DNA from: Paralichthys olivaceus
Taxonomy: Eukaryota; Chordata; Actinopteri; Pleuronectiformes; Paralichthyidae
Direction: 5' to 3'
Length of the DNA: 64,000 bases
Assembly: GCF_024713975.1 (NCBI RefSeq)
Contig: NC_091111.1
Span: 11,047,001-11,111,000 of the forward strand
Both the position numbers and the translations under genes were made by a program. Positions 13,325 to 24,951 of this stretch are shown one piece after another (within the stretch, counting starts at the first letter, position 1; each line of letters begins with the position of its first letter). Under the pieces are notes generated by a model. It had not been told where the DNA came from. It saw only the letters and a list, made by a program, of their open reading frames with translations, and searched no databases.

Positions 13325-15625
13325 ATGAAAGCTGGGCGCATCCAGCTGCAACCTGCGGTGCTCACACTGGTCTTGACTTGGTGTCTGTTCGCGGGGTGCG
13401 AGCGGACTGAGCTGCAGGTGAGACCCATGAGCTACGGCCTGAGAAGAAACCAGACCCTGGGTTCAGACAAACAACGTGTCGATCTGCCGTGCAGCTGCTG
13501 GATGACTGTGCATGTTGTTGTTTACGGTCTTTGTTTTTTTGCTCTGTCGTGTTCTACCACCCCAGGTATGCAGTCTGTGCAGCGGCTCTGTGCTCAACGA
13601 CACTTCGGTGGGGGAGTTCTGCTCCGTGTCCGCCGGACTGACACACGGCCGCTGCTGCCTGAGACCTGACAACACAACCGGCCTTGAACGCATCATCGGG
13701 TAGGTCTTTAGCGCTGCCTTCACAGTCCATAGGAAATATAAGCATCACGTGTGATTGTGCCAAGTTGTACGAGGCCTGTGGATAAGAAGTTGATATGGTA
13801 CAGGTGAATAAATACTGTACAGAATACGAGCATAAATCTGTAAATGAATATATATATATATATATATATAAATGAATAAATTACAAGACGGGAGGTTAAT
13901 AAACCAATTATTTGTATTAACTAACCCAATAGGAGAAAGTAAGCAAGAAAATGATCTTGATTTTTAAAAATATCTTTATTTCAGCATTTATGAATAGTTT
14001 TTAATGTATTTTTAATCTTTCTATGTTTTATCTTTGTTTTTATGATAACTAGGTTGTGTCGCTTTAAGTTTTTAGTAAATTATTAACTATCACCATCAAC
14101 ATAAACACAAGAGTGTGACTTCATTTGGCAGCCAAGGCTTGTTTTGCTTTTTCATTGTTGAGTTTGCACATGGTGAGATTGATCGTCATTATGAGTCCAA
14201 CCTTGATTTCCTTTAGACAAAGGTTTGTGGGAGCGGCTCTTTACTGCTTCGTATTTCATTTGTGTTTCAACAGGTGTCCTCACTGTGCCAGTGCTGTAGC
14301 CTTTGACCTTGTTTGACTCTTGTTGTAACACAGGCCTCTGGAACTTTTGTACTGAAGCAACTAAAGTCAGATCTTCACTAGTTCTGCTCGTGTTTGAACA
14401 CGTTGTTTTGTGTTTGTTTCAGGTTGGATCTGTCCAACTGTTCACTCACTCACGTAGAGGATTTGCACGAGGCTTCGACAGCGATAATCATGTATGTAGA
14501 GTCAAGACAATTTCACACACAAGAAAACGCCCTTCCTCAGCTGATACTTCCTCAGCAACTCTGCCAGTTATTTTAGGGTTAATCAGCACTGTATTAGCCT
14601 GTGACATGAAAACTTGTAGATTATCGCCCTGAAGGAAAATGTATTAGATGTGTGTGGGTGATTCCTCAGAATAATCTCAGTGCTGATAAGAAGATTCTTC
14701 AGCAGCAGATATTTAGTAAACTTTCTATTTCCAGCTGTTTGTCTTCCCTACTGAAAAATACTTTTTTCCACACTCTTCAGAGATAGAGATAAATCGAGCT
14801 AAAATAAATTTGCCCAACACATTCTAATACATTTTTTAATTTAAAATGAAAATGAAATCATTTGTCTTTGCCTTTACAAACATATTTTACTTTCTAAACT
14901 TTTGTTTCGCAGAGACCTCTCACTTAATCCCATTGTGAACCTCAGCGACTCAGCCTTTCAAGGATTTATTGAGTTAAATTATTTGTAAGTATTTGCTCCA
15001 AACAATCATCTGACAGCTGCACATGAGAGTAAATGTAGCTCTACACATCTGTCAAACGGTGTTTCGCCGTAGGATTTTGCCAGGAGACGTACTTTGTCCA
15101 GCAGGCAACGCGTCCTGGTCGAGGGTGGAGCTCAAAGACGGAAATCGTCTCTGTGAAGGCCAGAGAAACATGTGCAATCAGACTGGACAGCTGTGTAAGT
15201 TCCCACCTCACAATCCATTGCATCACAAAAAAATTGAAATAAAGGCTACAACTGCGGAAGCATTCTGGTAAAACGTGACATCTGTTCATCTCATGACTGA
15301 CAATCCCCAGCCATGAACTGCCCGGAGAACTCCCTCTGCGCTCCCTACGGGCCCGGCTTCTTTGAGTGCAGCTGTGCTGACGACTACCATGGATACAAGT
15401 GTCTTCGAGAGGTCAGTTTCTCAAGCAGCTTTATCTTTTAAAATCCTCTTGATCACTGAGTTTAACACTGGTGCATTTTGGTCTTATGACTTTTTTTTTT
15501 AATTGTGCATTTGTGAATAGGGGGAGTTCCCGACTCTCCAGGTGTTTGGGCCTCTTGGGGCATCTGCAGTCGTGATCTCCTTCCTGCTGTGGGTCACTCA
15601 GAGACGGAAGGTCAAACCGCTCTGA
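13325..15625 (+). CDS. atraid: All-trans retinoic acid-induced differentiation factor, complete
   Basis: Seven coding exons: 13325-13417, 13566-13699, 14423-14491, 14913-14984, 15073-15194, 15311-15411 and 15521-15625. All have GT-AG borders and consistent phases, giving 231 aa against 229 in human. Residues 1 to about 25 form a signal peptide. A Cys-rich extracellular region follows, with leucine-rich-repeat-like segments near 80-125 and several N-glycosylation sequons (NDT, NTT, NCS, NLS, NAS, NQT). Residues 164-197 are EGF-like (CPEN…CSCADDYHGYKC). A single membrane segment spans about 203-222, followed by a short basic cytosolic tail RRKVKPL. The mammalian protein partners the lysosomal transporter SLC37A3 and is needed for nitrogen-bisphosphonate release; older work links it to osteoblast differentiation. 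It lies head-to-head with snx17 and tail-to-tail with eif2b4. Identification rests on end-to-end recall of the human sequence and is secure. Confidence 0.95.
13848..13871. repeat. (TA)n microsatellite in atraid intron 2
   Basis: About twelve TA units in the second atraid intron, after coding exon 2. Confidence 0.85.
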
Positions 15626-16313
15626 GACGTCGAGCTGCACCCGTCCGCTTCTTATCTTTTTACCTGCACTGATCAACTGAACTGAAACTGACTCCCCTGG
15701 AAGGGAAGATGCTGACACATAGTCTGAATTGACCCCATGTTTCATTGAGACATTTTATTTGAAATCCTTTCCGGGCTAGCTATGTTTTATTTAAGGGAAT
15801 TTTAAGGTCTGACATTAGACTTATTTTACTACTGAAATACTAGTGCAATTTTAAAGAAGGGACTTTCCCAAAGTTTTTATTTTTTACAAAATTACCGCTT
15901 TTAACACTTATAAGTGAAGTTAACTGACACAAGATACGAATGAAGAGATTGTATTATACTGAATTCTGAACTGTTGCTCACTGTCGACTGTGCCAAACAA
16001 TTACTGACTGTGTTTACACAATGAAACCACATATCTTAAAGCATAATAGAGGGGAATTGATGACTGTGTTTTTGCATGTTGAACATGTTCTTTCTCATAG
16101 AGGAAAAAAAAAACAGATTCACATTATGATTCATCACAAAACCTCAAGCTTGGTTGAGCTTTGAGTTTTTCAGTATTAGAGTGAATCAAGACTGAAACTG
16201 TTGTGTACCTGTTGTCGAGCTACACTCCAGCTAAACTGTGTCCTTGTGGCTGAATCCTTTGTTCAATGTCTCGATGTGGTTGAACAAGTAGTTTAAATGA
16301 TTTTCAGGGTTCT

Positions 16314-16319
16314 AATAAA
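16314..16319 (+). promoter_or_regulatory. Polyadenylation signal of atraid
   Basis: AATAAA lies 689 bp after the atraid stop and is the only canonical hexamer on the plus strand in that tail. It implies a 3'UTR of roughly 700 bp. Confidence 0.7.
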
Positions 16320-16339
16320 GATTTTAAAAAACAGAACAG

Positions 16340-16890
16340 TGCTTTCTTTTCTTGAGCTACCTCTATTTACATAAGTATATATAAAAGGGATTCTATGTTA
16401 AAACTTTTATACACTCATATAGAGATTTACAGTGAACTCACTGGCAAACGTGATGAACAATAAATGTAGTGAATAAATATGAGGCCAGGTCAAGATAACC
16501 TAGATGTTTGAAACCTGGTTTACCTGGTTCACCCTCTCTCGCTCTTACTCTATACAATTGATCAAGTCATTAAAAGCTCGTCTGAAGAGTTTATGGGAGC
16601 CATATAACTCCTCTGAGATTCTGCAGCTCCGGCTGTAATTAAAGAACCATTTATGGCAAGTTTAAAACAGAGCGCTGTGGTTGACAAGTGGAGCGTGTTG
16701 TGGACCTCAGTGGAATTGTTCTGCTCTAAAAACTGGCAATTAAAGGTTCTGTTGTAAAGAAACAGTTCATAACATGGGTCTATTAAAACATCGCCTTCCA
16801 TGGATTAAAAAAAGATACAACTAGCCTTCTCATCCCATCTCAATTATTCCACCACAAAAACAGACATGGACACTGTTTAAAAACGTATGC
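16340..16890. other. Spacer between convergent atraid and eif2b4 3' ends
   Basis: No coding signal was recognised. The open frame at 16562-16801 (minus) resembles no known family and has no splice or promoter context. The stretch separates the two poly(A) signals. Confidence 0.55.
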
Positions 16891-16905
16891 CATTTCAGAT
16901 ATATA

Positions 16906-16911
16906 TTTATT
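16906..16911 (-). promoter_or_regulatory. Polyadenylation signal of eif2b4
   Basis: AATAAA on the minus strand, 114 bp after the eif2b4 stop codon at 17025-17027. A short 3'UTR is implied. Confidence 0.7.
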
Positions 16912-17024
16912 GCAAGATATTTTGTGTTGTGTTGTGTGCAAGCATTCATGCACACAATTTCCCCAAGATCCAGATGCAGCGGAAACAGCCTCTTGGCTCA
17001 GACTGACGTGAGACCCGAGGTGGA

Positions 17025-20000
17025 TCACTGGTCCACGTTTTTGACTCGCAGCACCACAGGGACCGAGGTGCAAGGGATCATTCCCAGCTCTGTGATGACC
17101 AGGTCCACAAAGTCAGGCGGCGTCACGTCATACACCAGGTTGAGCAGGCCGAGAGAGTCCACTTGCTGCCAGTCCTCCAGCTCAGTCTTTCCTTTACGGG
17201 TCACGATGAGGTCGTCTGGGTCATCTGGAAAGGACAGATGATGATGATGATAGTAATGATGATGATGAAGTAGTGACAGTCACATCTAATGTCTGGAATT
17301 TTTATGAGCAATTACACTGAGCATCATGTCAACAGAAGAGAAGAAAAATCCCTGCAAAGAAACAACTTGAGCTGCTTTCACACATGCACTGATGACTTTT
17401 GTGTAGATTATCAGAGGTGCGATATGTGAGAATGCAAATGTCCGAGTCAGTTGCTGCGGAAAGTCTCTGGACTTTCTCCTGCTAGCCCTCGATAAAAACT
17501 CCAGCAGGTGAGTGGGGACATTGATGACGTTTTTAACACGAGACGGACGCAAAACTGAAAACAAACAAAAAGAGACCAAATATCTCTGGACATTTTGAAG
17601 AAGAGCTGACACCTCGATTCGAGCAGCATGTTGTGTAAACAACAAGATGTGATCTCCACAGCAGAATTTATACGTTACATCCTGCCTCTGCATGATGCAC
17701 CACCTTTCGCCTGCAAGCTGTGTTCTTGTGAATGCGTCCAACCACAGAATCTCCCTCAGTGTTGTTCATGTGTGAGAAAGCCTGAACCCCATTGTGTTTA
17801 CATTGTCCAGAGTTCATGTCTGAATTTATTACATATGGAACAATTCAACAAATCTTATACATTTCAGAATGTTTTCCATACCGAGCTCATTGGACACGAA
17901 GGAATCCGTCTGCACCCTCTCACAAAACTTGTAGGTCTCACAACACACCAGCACAGGCACATTAAAGGCTTTGGCCACCAGAGCTATCTGTGATGTTCCC
18001 ACGCGGGACATGACGTAGCCGTTGGCCAGCAGAGCGTGAGCACCGAGGAACACCTTTGATACCTAGAAGAGAATGAAGAAGCTTAAATAGAGCTTAAATA
18101 AAAGCATATTAATGAATTCCTCATTTCGATTTCATTTAGCAATCACCTCTGGAAGGATGTACGAGACGGCCGAGATAAGGACGTAGGTGCAGCGGATGCC
18201 TTTCTGGACCAGGCGCCTCAGGGCCTCCCTGCCCTCCAGCCGAGGCCTGCTGTCCACCACAATCACACGGAACTTGATGTTCTTCTCGAAGGCCTCGTAC
18301 AGGATGTGGTTAACCAGTGATGAGCTGAGTAGAGGTTAAAATTAGGTGGGGTAATGTTACATGAGAATGTGGGAGATAGGGAGGAGTGACAAAAAACACT
18401 TTGTTTCATCATGAAACACATTTAAGCAGTAAATAAAGGCCCCACGTGCTTAAAAACTAAATCTAAACACATGACCAGTTAGAAAATGACAAAACATGTT
18501 TTTTTTATTCCTGGAAGACAAACTTAAAATAACTTACCATCCATAAACCAGGATGACGTCTCCATCACTGATCTTCTCTATGGAATACTTAGCAATAGCT
18601 TTAGCAGCAAGAACGATCTTTTCATTAATGTAGCAGTCGATGCACTTCAGCAGTTTGCGCTTTGCCTGAAGTGAGAAAGTGTGGAACAGAGGATGAGAGG
18701 TACATTGAAGATCTCTAACACAACTATGGAATATGTTACATTTAGGATCTCTGGCCAAAAACAAATGTGACAATAACCTCTTCTTCTTTGCACTGACTAG
18801 GAATATTGGAGATTTCCTTTTTGATGTACTTGATTGCGTTACCCATGCTGGCTGACAGAGGGCGACACTGATTTAAAAAACTGCAAGAAAAAGAATACAA
18901 GAGTTATTTTTTATTTTCTAACAGGCAGAGACATTAGTTCTAAAATGATATGAATAACAGGAAAAACTTGAAAATTTTTGTACCTGATATAAGGTTTCAG
19001 TTTGTTGACCAGGTCTCTAGATAGTTCCTCATTAAGAGGTGTGGTATAGTCCCTTATAACCTGAGGATTCAAAAAATGCATATGCAAGTTATTCATGCAG
19101 TTGAGGTATTTAACTTTCTTCACTTTCAATCTGTCCAAATAATAAATGTATATATTTCTATATATATCTTTATTTCCTTCTTTGCAAAAAGAAGAACGAC
19201 TACAAACATTTCATTTTTACATACACAAAAAATACAAAATGTTTCTTACAGATTTGAAAAAAAAGGAAGAAAAACGTATTATTATTGATATTACTATTGA
19301 TATTACTATTATTTTAATTTCAGTTGTGAAAGAAGCACAAAAGCTAACAAAATTAACTTTTTGTCACAAAGATGTTTTTACAATATCTTTCGATCAGTGC
19401 TTTTTGTTGTCCAGGGAGGAGGCTGCAGAGCGTGAGGGACTGTACCTGTTTGAAGGCGTGCAGCAGGGCTACAGAGCGAGCGTTGGATCCGGCCACAATT
19501 CCCTGTGAATACTGGAGGCCCAGTCGTACAATAGCAGGATGAATCACTGTGGAAGGAATGCTGCAGCAGAAACACAAAAAGAGTCAGTAGTGATTCATAA
19601 TTCATATATTAAATGTATATTAAACAACTTACCTGACTTGTTGTGTAAGGGGAGATTTGCGACTGTACTGGTGAAGGTGAGAAAACAGACTGACTTTGTA
19701 GCCGTAGTCTAACCGCAGTGGGATCTGAAATCAAGCAGATTATAAATCCAAACCCATCAATGTCCAGAAATTCAGGGGTTCAAATTGAGATGGTGAGATT
19801 AACACAACAGCCACAGCACAGCCTGGAGGTAAATGCTCTTAAATAGACGAGTCTGTAGGTAAGAATCAGAGATACACAGTGAAAATCAAGAAAAAAGGCT
19901 ACAATCAAATTCTATTAACTGATTAGAGATTATTGTGATGTAAATACTCTCCAAATACAAGCAGAAGAGCAGTATGAACAATCAAAGACCTGCACAGCAA

Positions 20001-22325
20001 CCGGTGTTGTAGATGAAACAACAAAAAAGAAACAACCAAAAAACAAGTTCTAACTAATATCTTGCACAAAACATCCTAGGGACATCCGACCTCTGGTCAG
20101 TTTGCATCCATTTAATGAGTGACGTTAATACGATAACAACTACAGGTTAGCAAACAAGACAAAATTAGACGAATGTCAAATGGCACACGTTTAAGAAAGT
20201 CAGACCTTGAACTTTGCAGTAGAATTGAACTCTGGTGTCTGAAAGAAATGTTCGGAAATGTCATGCAGTTAGGACTGGTGGTTAGTGTGGCTGTGTTGTT
20301 TATATGAGACGAAAACTCCTATCTGAAAACAGCTATGATGCAGACTTACTGAGTTAAATTTAAAAGAATCATTCTTGCATCAAACCAAAAGGGGACGGGG
20401 TCTCAATGCACTATATGCAGAATATTATTTACTGTAGATAAAAAGAACCAAGATCCAGGCAATCCTGTTAAATGTGAGTCATTTCCACTATGATAAAGAG
20501 TGATAATAAAAGAGACAGTAGTTCATTTGTATCTGTTTCTTATTTGTATTTTCTAGTTTTAAGGAGTTAACAGTGAATTTACATACGTTGTTCATGCTCA
20601 AGTCATAGCAGGCCGTCCTGAATCAGAGGTTTTTAGAAATAACACAAACACTGACCTGTTGTCTCTCCAACTTCTTGGCCAGTTTCTTTAAAACATCCGG
20701 GTTGTCCACTTGGATATGTTCTGGGAGCCTCTTCACCACTGGAAACACACAACAAGTGTGAGTCTCTCCTCAGTGTCACAACTGGAGCTGACCTCATGGC
20801 TGTTACAGTACCTGGCTGCAGCTCGCTGGGTGGGGCTTTGGGTTTGGAAGTGGAAGCCTGCGGACCCACCTCTCCCTTCTTGCCCTGTTTGGACGCCCTG
20901 TCAGCCTCTTGTCGGGCTCGCCTCTCGGCTTTTAGTTCAGCTTTACTCTTAGTGGGCTTGTCTGCTGGGGCAGGAGCTTCTGAGGCAGGCACGGGGACCG
21001 GTGCAGGAGCAGGCACTGCTGGAGGAGCTGAGGGAAACAAGCACAGACGGAGGCGTTGATGTTCAGATTAACGGCATCATGTGATATTTATGTCAAAAAT
21101 ACTCTGATACTCAACAAATCAATATAATACTAACTAGAATGGCGACAGTAGAGCACATAGGCCCAACAGTCCCCTGATGAAACCACATTTTAATTCTCTA
21201 GATCCTGATTTTGATTTGGATCAGCACCAAATTGCATCAGTCCCCTACACGTCTGTTTTTTATTTTAATCAACGTCCATGAATTACTCTCTAAAATAAAA
21301 TCCACAAAAAAGTTTTTAAAAACCTCACAAAGCTAATGAAATTGGAAAGAAATCCTGGATGCCCTTGATCTGCACCAACATCTTATATATTCTTCCCTTC
21401 CACCAAGTTTCGAGGAAATTAGAAATACGTCCAGTTTTTGACATATTCCCGTTGTCTAATTTACAAACGCTGATGATAACATAACCTCCTCATTGGTGAG
21501 GCATAAGTGGTCCCATCCACCTTTCTGTGTCGTGGGTTGCGTTGGAGGCTGAGATGCTGCGGGGACAGACTTCTTCTCTTTCTCACTTTCCTTGTCATCT
21601 TTCCTCTCTTTGTTTTTCCTCTGCTGCTTCTTCTCTTTCCTCAGCCGCTGCTTCTCCTCCTTGGTCAGCTCTCTGCCTTCACTCTGTCAGATGAGGGGAC
21701 GGAGGGTCCAAGAACACAGGAGGGTTAGGGTCAGATGTGTGATTTGAAATCAAGCTGTGACTGTATCATTCAATAAAAACGCAAACACTGACCTTTGATC
21801 GTTCAATATCATCTTTCGTCTCAGGCTCATCTGTTGAAACAAGGACTGATTATCCTATTTTATCTTAAATCATCACATACTTCTGTTTTTTTTATCGATG
21901 GCAGATCAGACAACACTGACTTCACTTAGCTCTTGGCTGTTAGCTAACATCACGCTAAAGACGCCGGTCACTAACCTGCCTTGCTGCCATCACGTCCACA
22001 GAACAGTTAACACACAAACAAGCCTCTTACTTTCGTCTCTTATCCCTAAATAAAACTATCGGAACAGATGCTAACACATTAGCACGCCTGCCGTTAAACT
22101 TCAGTGTCTCACGCAATGCTACCGCGATGCTAGCGTTAGCACAGCTAGCATGCTGGAGATAAACTCCGCTAAAAGCCAAAGCGGAAGACAACGAAACCCG
22201 AAACGAAGGTGCGACACATCGCGTCTCCGCGACCGTTGAGCAAAAAGACCAAAGTGTCCGCGGGGAGATGTGAAGTGGAGCTAGGACACTGTCCCACACT
22301 CACCTGTCACCCCGCTGTCAGCCAT
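17025..22325 (-). CDS. eif2b4: Translation initiation factor eIF2B subunit delta, complete
   Basis: Thirteen coding exons on the minus strand: 22325-22304, 21830-21793, 21683-21521, 21027-20812, 20738-20656, 19724-19633, 19560-19446, 19060-18984, 18880-18778, 18665-18538, 18324-18147, 18062-17882 and 17224-17025. Phases are consistent throughout and total 531 aa against 523 in human. Residues 1 to about 175 are the charged, low-complexity N-terminus: a Lys/Glu-rich [15 protein letters not shown] segment, an Ala/Pro-rich stretch, then a second Lys/Arg-rich helix. Residues from about 180 to the end form the eIF2B alpha/beta/delta Rossmann-like core, with [50 protein letters not shown] and the terminal [15 protein letters not shown]. 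Delta belongs to the regulatory core of the decamer that exchanges GDP on eIF2 and senses phospho-eIF2alpha in the integrated stress response. Human mutations cause vanishing white matter disease. No broken frame or missing motif was seen. Confidence 0.96.
17237..17268. repeat. Imperfect (GAT)n tract in last eif2b4 intron
   Basis: Two short runs of GAT units interrupted by AGTAAT, just inside the intron before the last eif2b4 exon. Confidence 0.7.
21225..21505 (+). mobile_element. Old teleost interspersed repeat, fragment, in an eif2b4 intron
   Basis: The phrases GATTTGGATCAGCACCAAAT, CTTCCACCAAGTTTCGAGGAAAT and the end ATAACCTCCTCATTGGTGAGG match from memory a widespread non-autonomous fish repeat. 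That repeat typically reads 'GGATCAACACCAAA … TTCCACCAAGTTTCGTGGAAAT … ATAACCTCCTTGGCGGAGGTAA'. The copy is diverged and non-coding. The family name is not asserted. Confidence 0.6.
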
Positions 22326-22410
22326 GTTTACGACGCTGCCTCGCTTCCTCCGCCGCTGCAGCAACTACGGCCGCGGAACTTTTACACCGCCCCCTCGTGG
22401 ACAAACATGA
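22326..22410 (-). promoter_or_regulatory. Promoter/5'UTR patch of eif2b4
   Basis: A short CpG-rich block sits directly before the start codon. It contains CTTCC (ETS-like on the minus strand), and the start context AACATGGCTG resembles a YY1 site. No TATA box was seen. It is probably a housekeeping promoter. Confidence 0.5.
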
Positions 22411-23470
22411 CACTGCATCCGTTCTATTTTAAAACTTGTTCAATCATTTGTCACAAATACATTTTAATTCGTTGCTTTGTCATTAATTCTTCTTTTAGAA
22501 ACGGCTGCTTGGGGAGTTTTTGTTGCATGTTTCATGTTTCATCTCAGTCTGAAATGACACCATTCTCCAACATAATAATCTTCCCCACACCAACTTATTT
22601 TTATTTCAATACCTGATGTTTTCATTCATATCTGTAACTAACAGCTACTATACTATACTAAATAAATACTGAATAACCAATACTAAAACGAGAAAGGCCA
22701 AAATATACTTTTAGAGGCTCAATATAGTCAGTGTAAACATGTAACTCTAGTTGTCAGTAGTTGTAACTCTACTTATACTGGGAAATATAAATCAAACCAA
22801 AATTGTCGTGTGAATGGTTCTGATTGAATGGATTTTTAGGATTTATTGGCAGACAGATGTTTTGTCTCATAATGAGTAATTCCATTTAGCAAAAATATAC
22901 ATATATTTAATTATTCATCTGCTTTTTTACCTTTTTGAATATAAATAATAATTGGATTAGACAAAGACTATAGCATTCCTTAAAGTGATTTTTATAATCT
23001 GTGTACATCAAAACAAATCCATGAATGTACAAGTTAGACAGATGTTTATCACAACCAAAGAGTTTTTTGGCCTCATGAGGTTTAATAAAATATTTCTTTC
23101 TTGTTTTCCTGGGTTTTGAACAGAAGATGTAACAGATTGTCAAACCCTATGAGGCAAATTGTGTATTGTAAATATGGGCAATACAAATGTTTTCGTATTT
23201 TAAACATTTTTATTGAGCTTGTATTAGTGCGATGCAAATGTTTTAACACCAACTTTTACAGGTCATTGATAACCTCTCATGTTGGTGTACTTACTAGAAT
23301 AATAATAGGTAATTAATTAAGGTGACACGTTGTGTATCATTGTATAACTTGAAAATGGGGACACTTACGTAGTTTAAAAGAAACTATTAGGGACATGTGA
23401 CTCTTTGAATATGTTTCCAACTACTGACCTTTCTGGAAAAACACAATATAAATTCATCACTGTATTTTGT
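22411..23470. other. AT-rich intergenic stretch right of eif2b4
   Basis: No gene recognised. Open frames here are short and AT-driven, with no family resemblance or splice context. Confidence 0.55.
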
Positions 23471-23779
23471 AAGGAATCTTTTATTTATTTATTCACACAC
23501 AAATGATCACACAGGAAACAAAACCAACACCACACAGCAAAATACATCAAACCCTGTTCTGTTTGTTGACTACCACCTCCACAGTATGTGCAGCATTACG
23601 CCACAACGCCACCGTGTCTCTGTGATTCCACGCCGGTGTGTGCTGACTGAATTCACGCCGCAGTAGCTGGTTGAAGGGGACCAAACCTCACAGAAACACC
23701 TGACTTGGTTCCGTTTGACCAGCCACAGCAAGGCGTGTTGCTTCAGCTGCAGGAGGCAGAGCCAGAGAGAGCGGAGGGG

Positions 23780-23819
23780 AGGAGGAGGAGGAGGAGGAGG
23801 AGGAGGAGGAGGAGGAGGT
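23780..23819. repeat. (GGA)n microsatellite
   Basis: About twelve GGA units, inside the proposed 3'UTR of the unidentified minus-strand transcript. Confidence 0.9.
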
Positions 23820-24109
23820 GTGCAGGGAGGAAGAGGAAGTTAGAGTAGGTAGAAAATGAGGGAAACTAAAGGGGAGGAGGAGAGGAAATGGGAGGTGGGC
23901 ATCGTCTGCAAGGCCGTCATGTCCTCTTCAGCCTTACCTGATGAAACACAGAGAGAGAGAAACTACTTTATTTAAGAGTCAGTGTTGATTCAACCTGAAC
24001 AGTTACCGAGCAGAAGCTTCTATTTAGAAATCTGGGAATCCTGACAGCCAGTGACATTGCAGCTATACAGGAGTGAACCTTCGCCCCCAGTGACAGCACC
24101 GCATCCCTG

Positions 24110-24144
24110 CCTCCCTCCCTTCCTCCCTCCCTCCCTCCCTCCCC
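24110..24144. repeat. (CTCC)n microsatellite
   Basis: CTCC/CCCT tetranucleotide tract with one interruption. Confidence 0.85.
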
Positions 24145-24330
24145 TGTGGTTGCTATAATGGGTGACAGCTGCGGTCTGTCAATCCTTCTTGACTGTCAGC
24201 AGTTGGGGCAGGGTTAGGAATTTTTTCAAGAAGTCCCTGAGACCCGATCAGCGGGGCCCTGAAATGCTAACTGTGCACGTGCCCGAGCTGAGGGAGAGGA
24301 GGGAACAGGCCCTTTCACCTGTTGCCTTGC

Positions 24331-24332
<2 letters not shown>

Positions 24333-24381
<49 letters not shown>
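24333..24381. repeat. (CA)n microsatellite
   Basis: About 24 uninterrupted CA units. Long open frames across it (poly-Thr-His or poly-Cys-Val) are artefacts. Confidence 0.95.
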
Positions 24382-24383
<2 letters not shown>

Positions 24384-24911
24384 CCAACTCATAAAACCCA
24401 CACACACAACCTAATGTAGCCCCATCTCTCCTCATTTTCACTTTTTAAAACCAAACAGTGGATAAAACCTCCTCCTCCGTCCACGGCTGACGACGTTCAT
24501 GTCCCCTTGAAACCACACACTTCCTTACATTCCATAAGTGCTGTATGAATATGGGGATATAAGGAAGCATGTCCTCACAAGGGGCAACAACTGGAATCTC
24601 CTCATGCACAAAGCACCCTTTCATAGCCGCAGATGCAGGGTACAGTGGGAAACGAGCCGGCTCAACAGTGGTTAACTGTGACGGGGGGGGGGGGGGCAAC
24701 ACAGGAACACGTGACAGTGGCTTTGGATCAATTCACAGGAAATTCAGAAATGAGGACATCCTTGTTCCGAGTTTTATATTTGGTGAGAAACTAAAAGCTT
24801 TCCGACCTTTAAAGAGAAAATGTGAACGACGCTGTTTGACCCTGACAATGAGGATTAGAGAGTGCAGGCAGCCACATACCACATGCAGCTCTGGGATGGA
24901 TAGTGCCAGTG

Positions 24912-24950
<39 letters not shown>
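24912..24950. repeat. (GAT)n microsatellite
   Basis: Thirteen uninterrupted GAT units. Confidence 0.95.
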
Positions 24951-24951
<1 letters not shown>

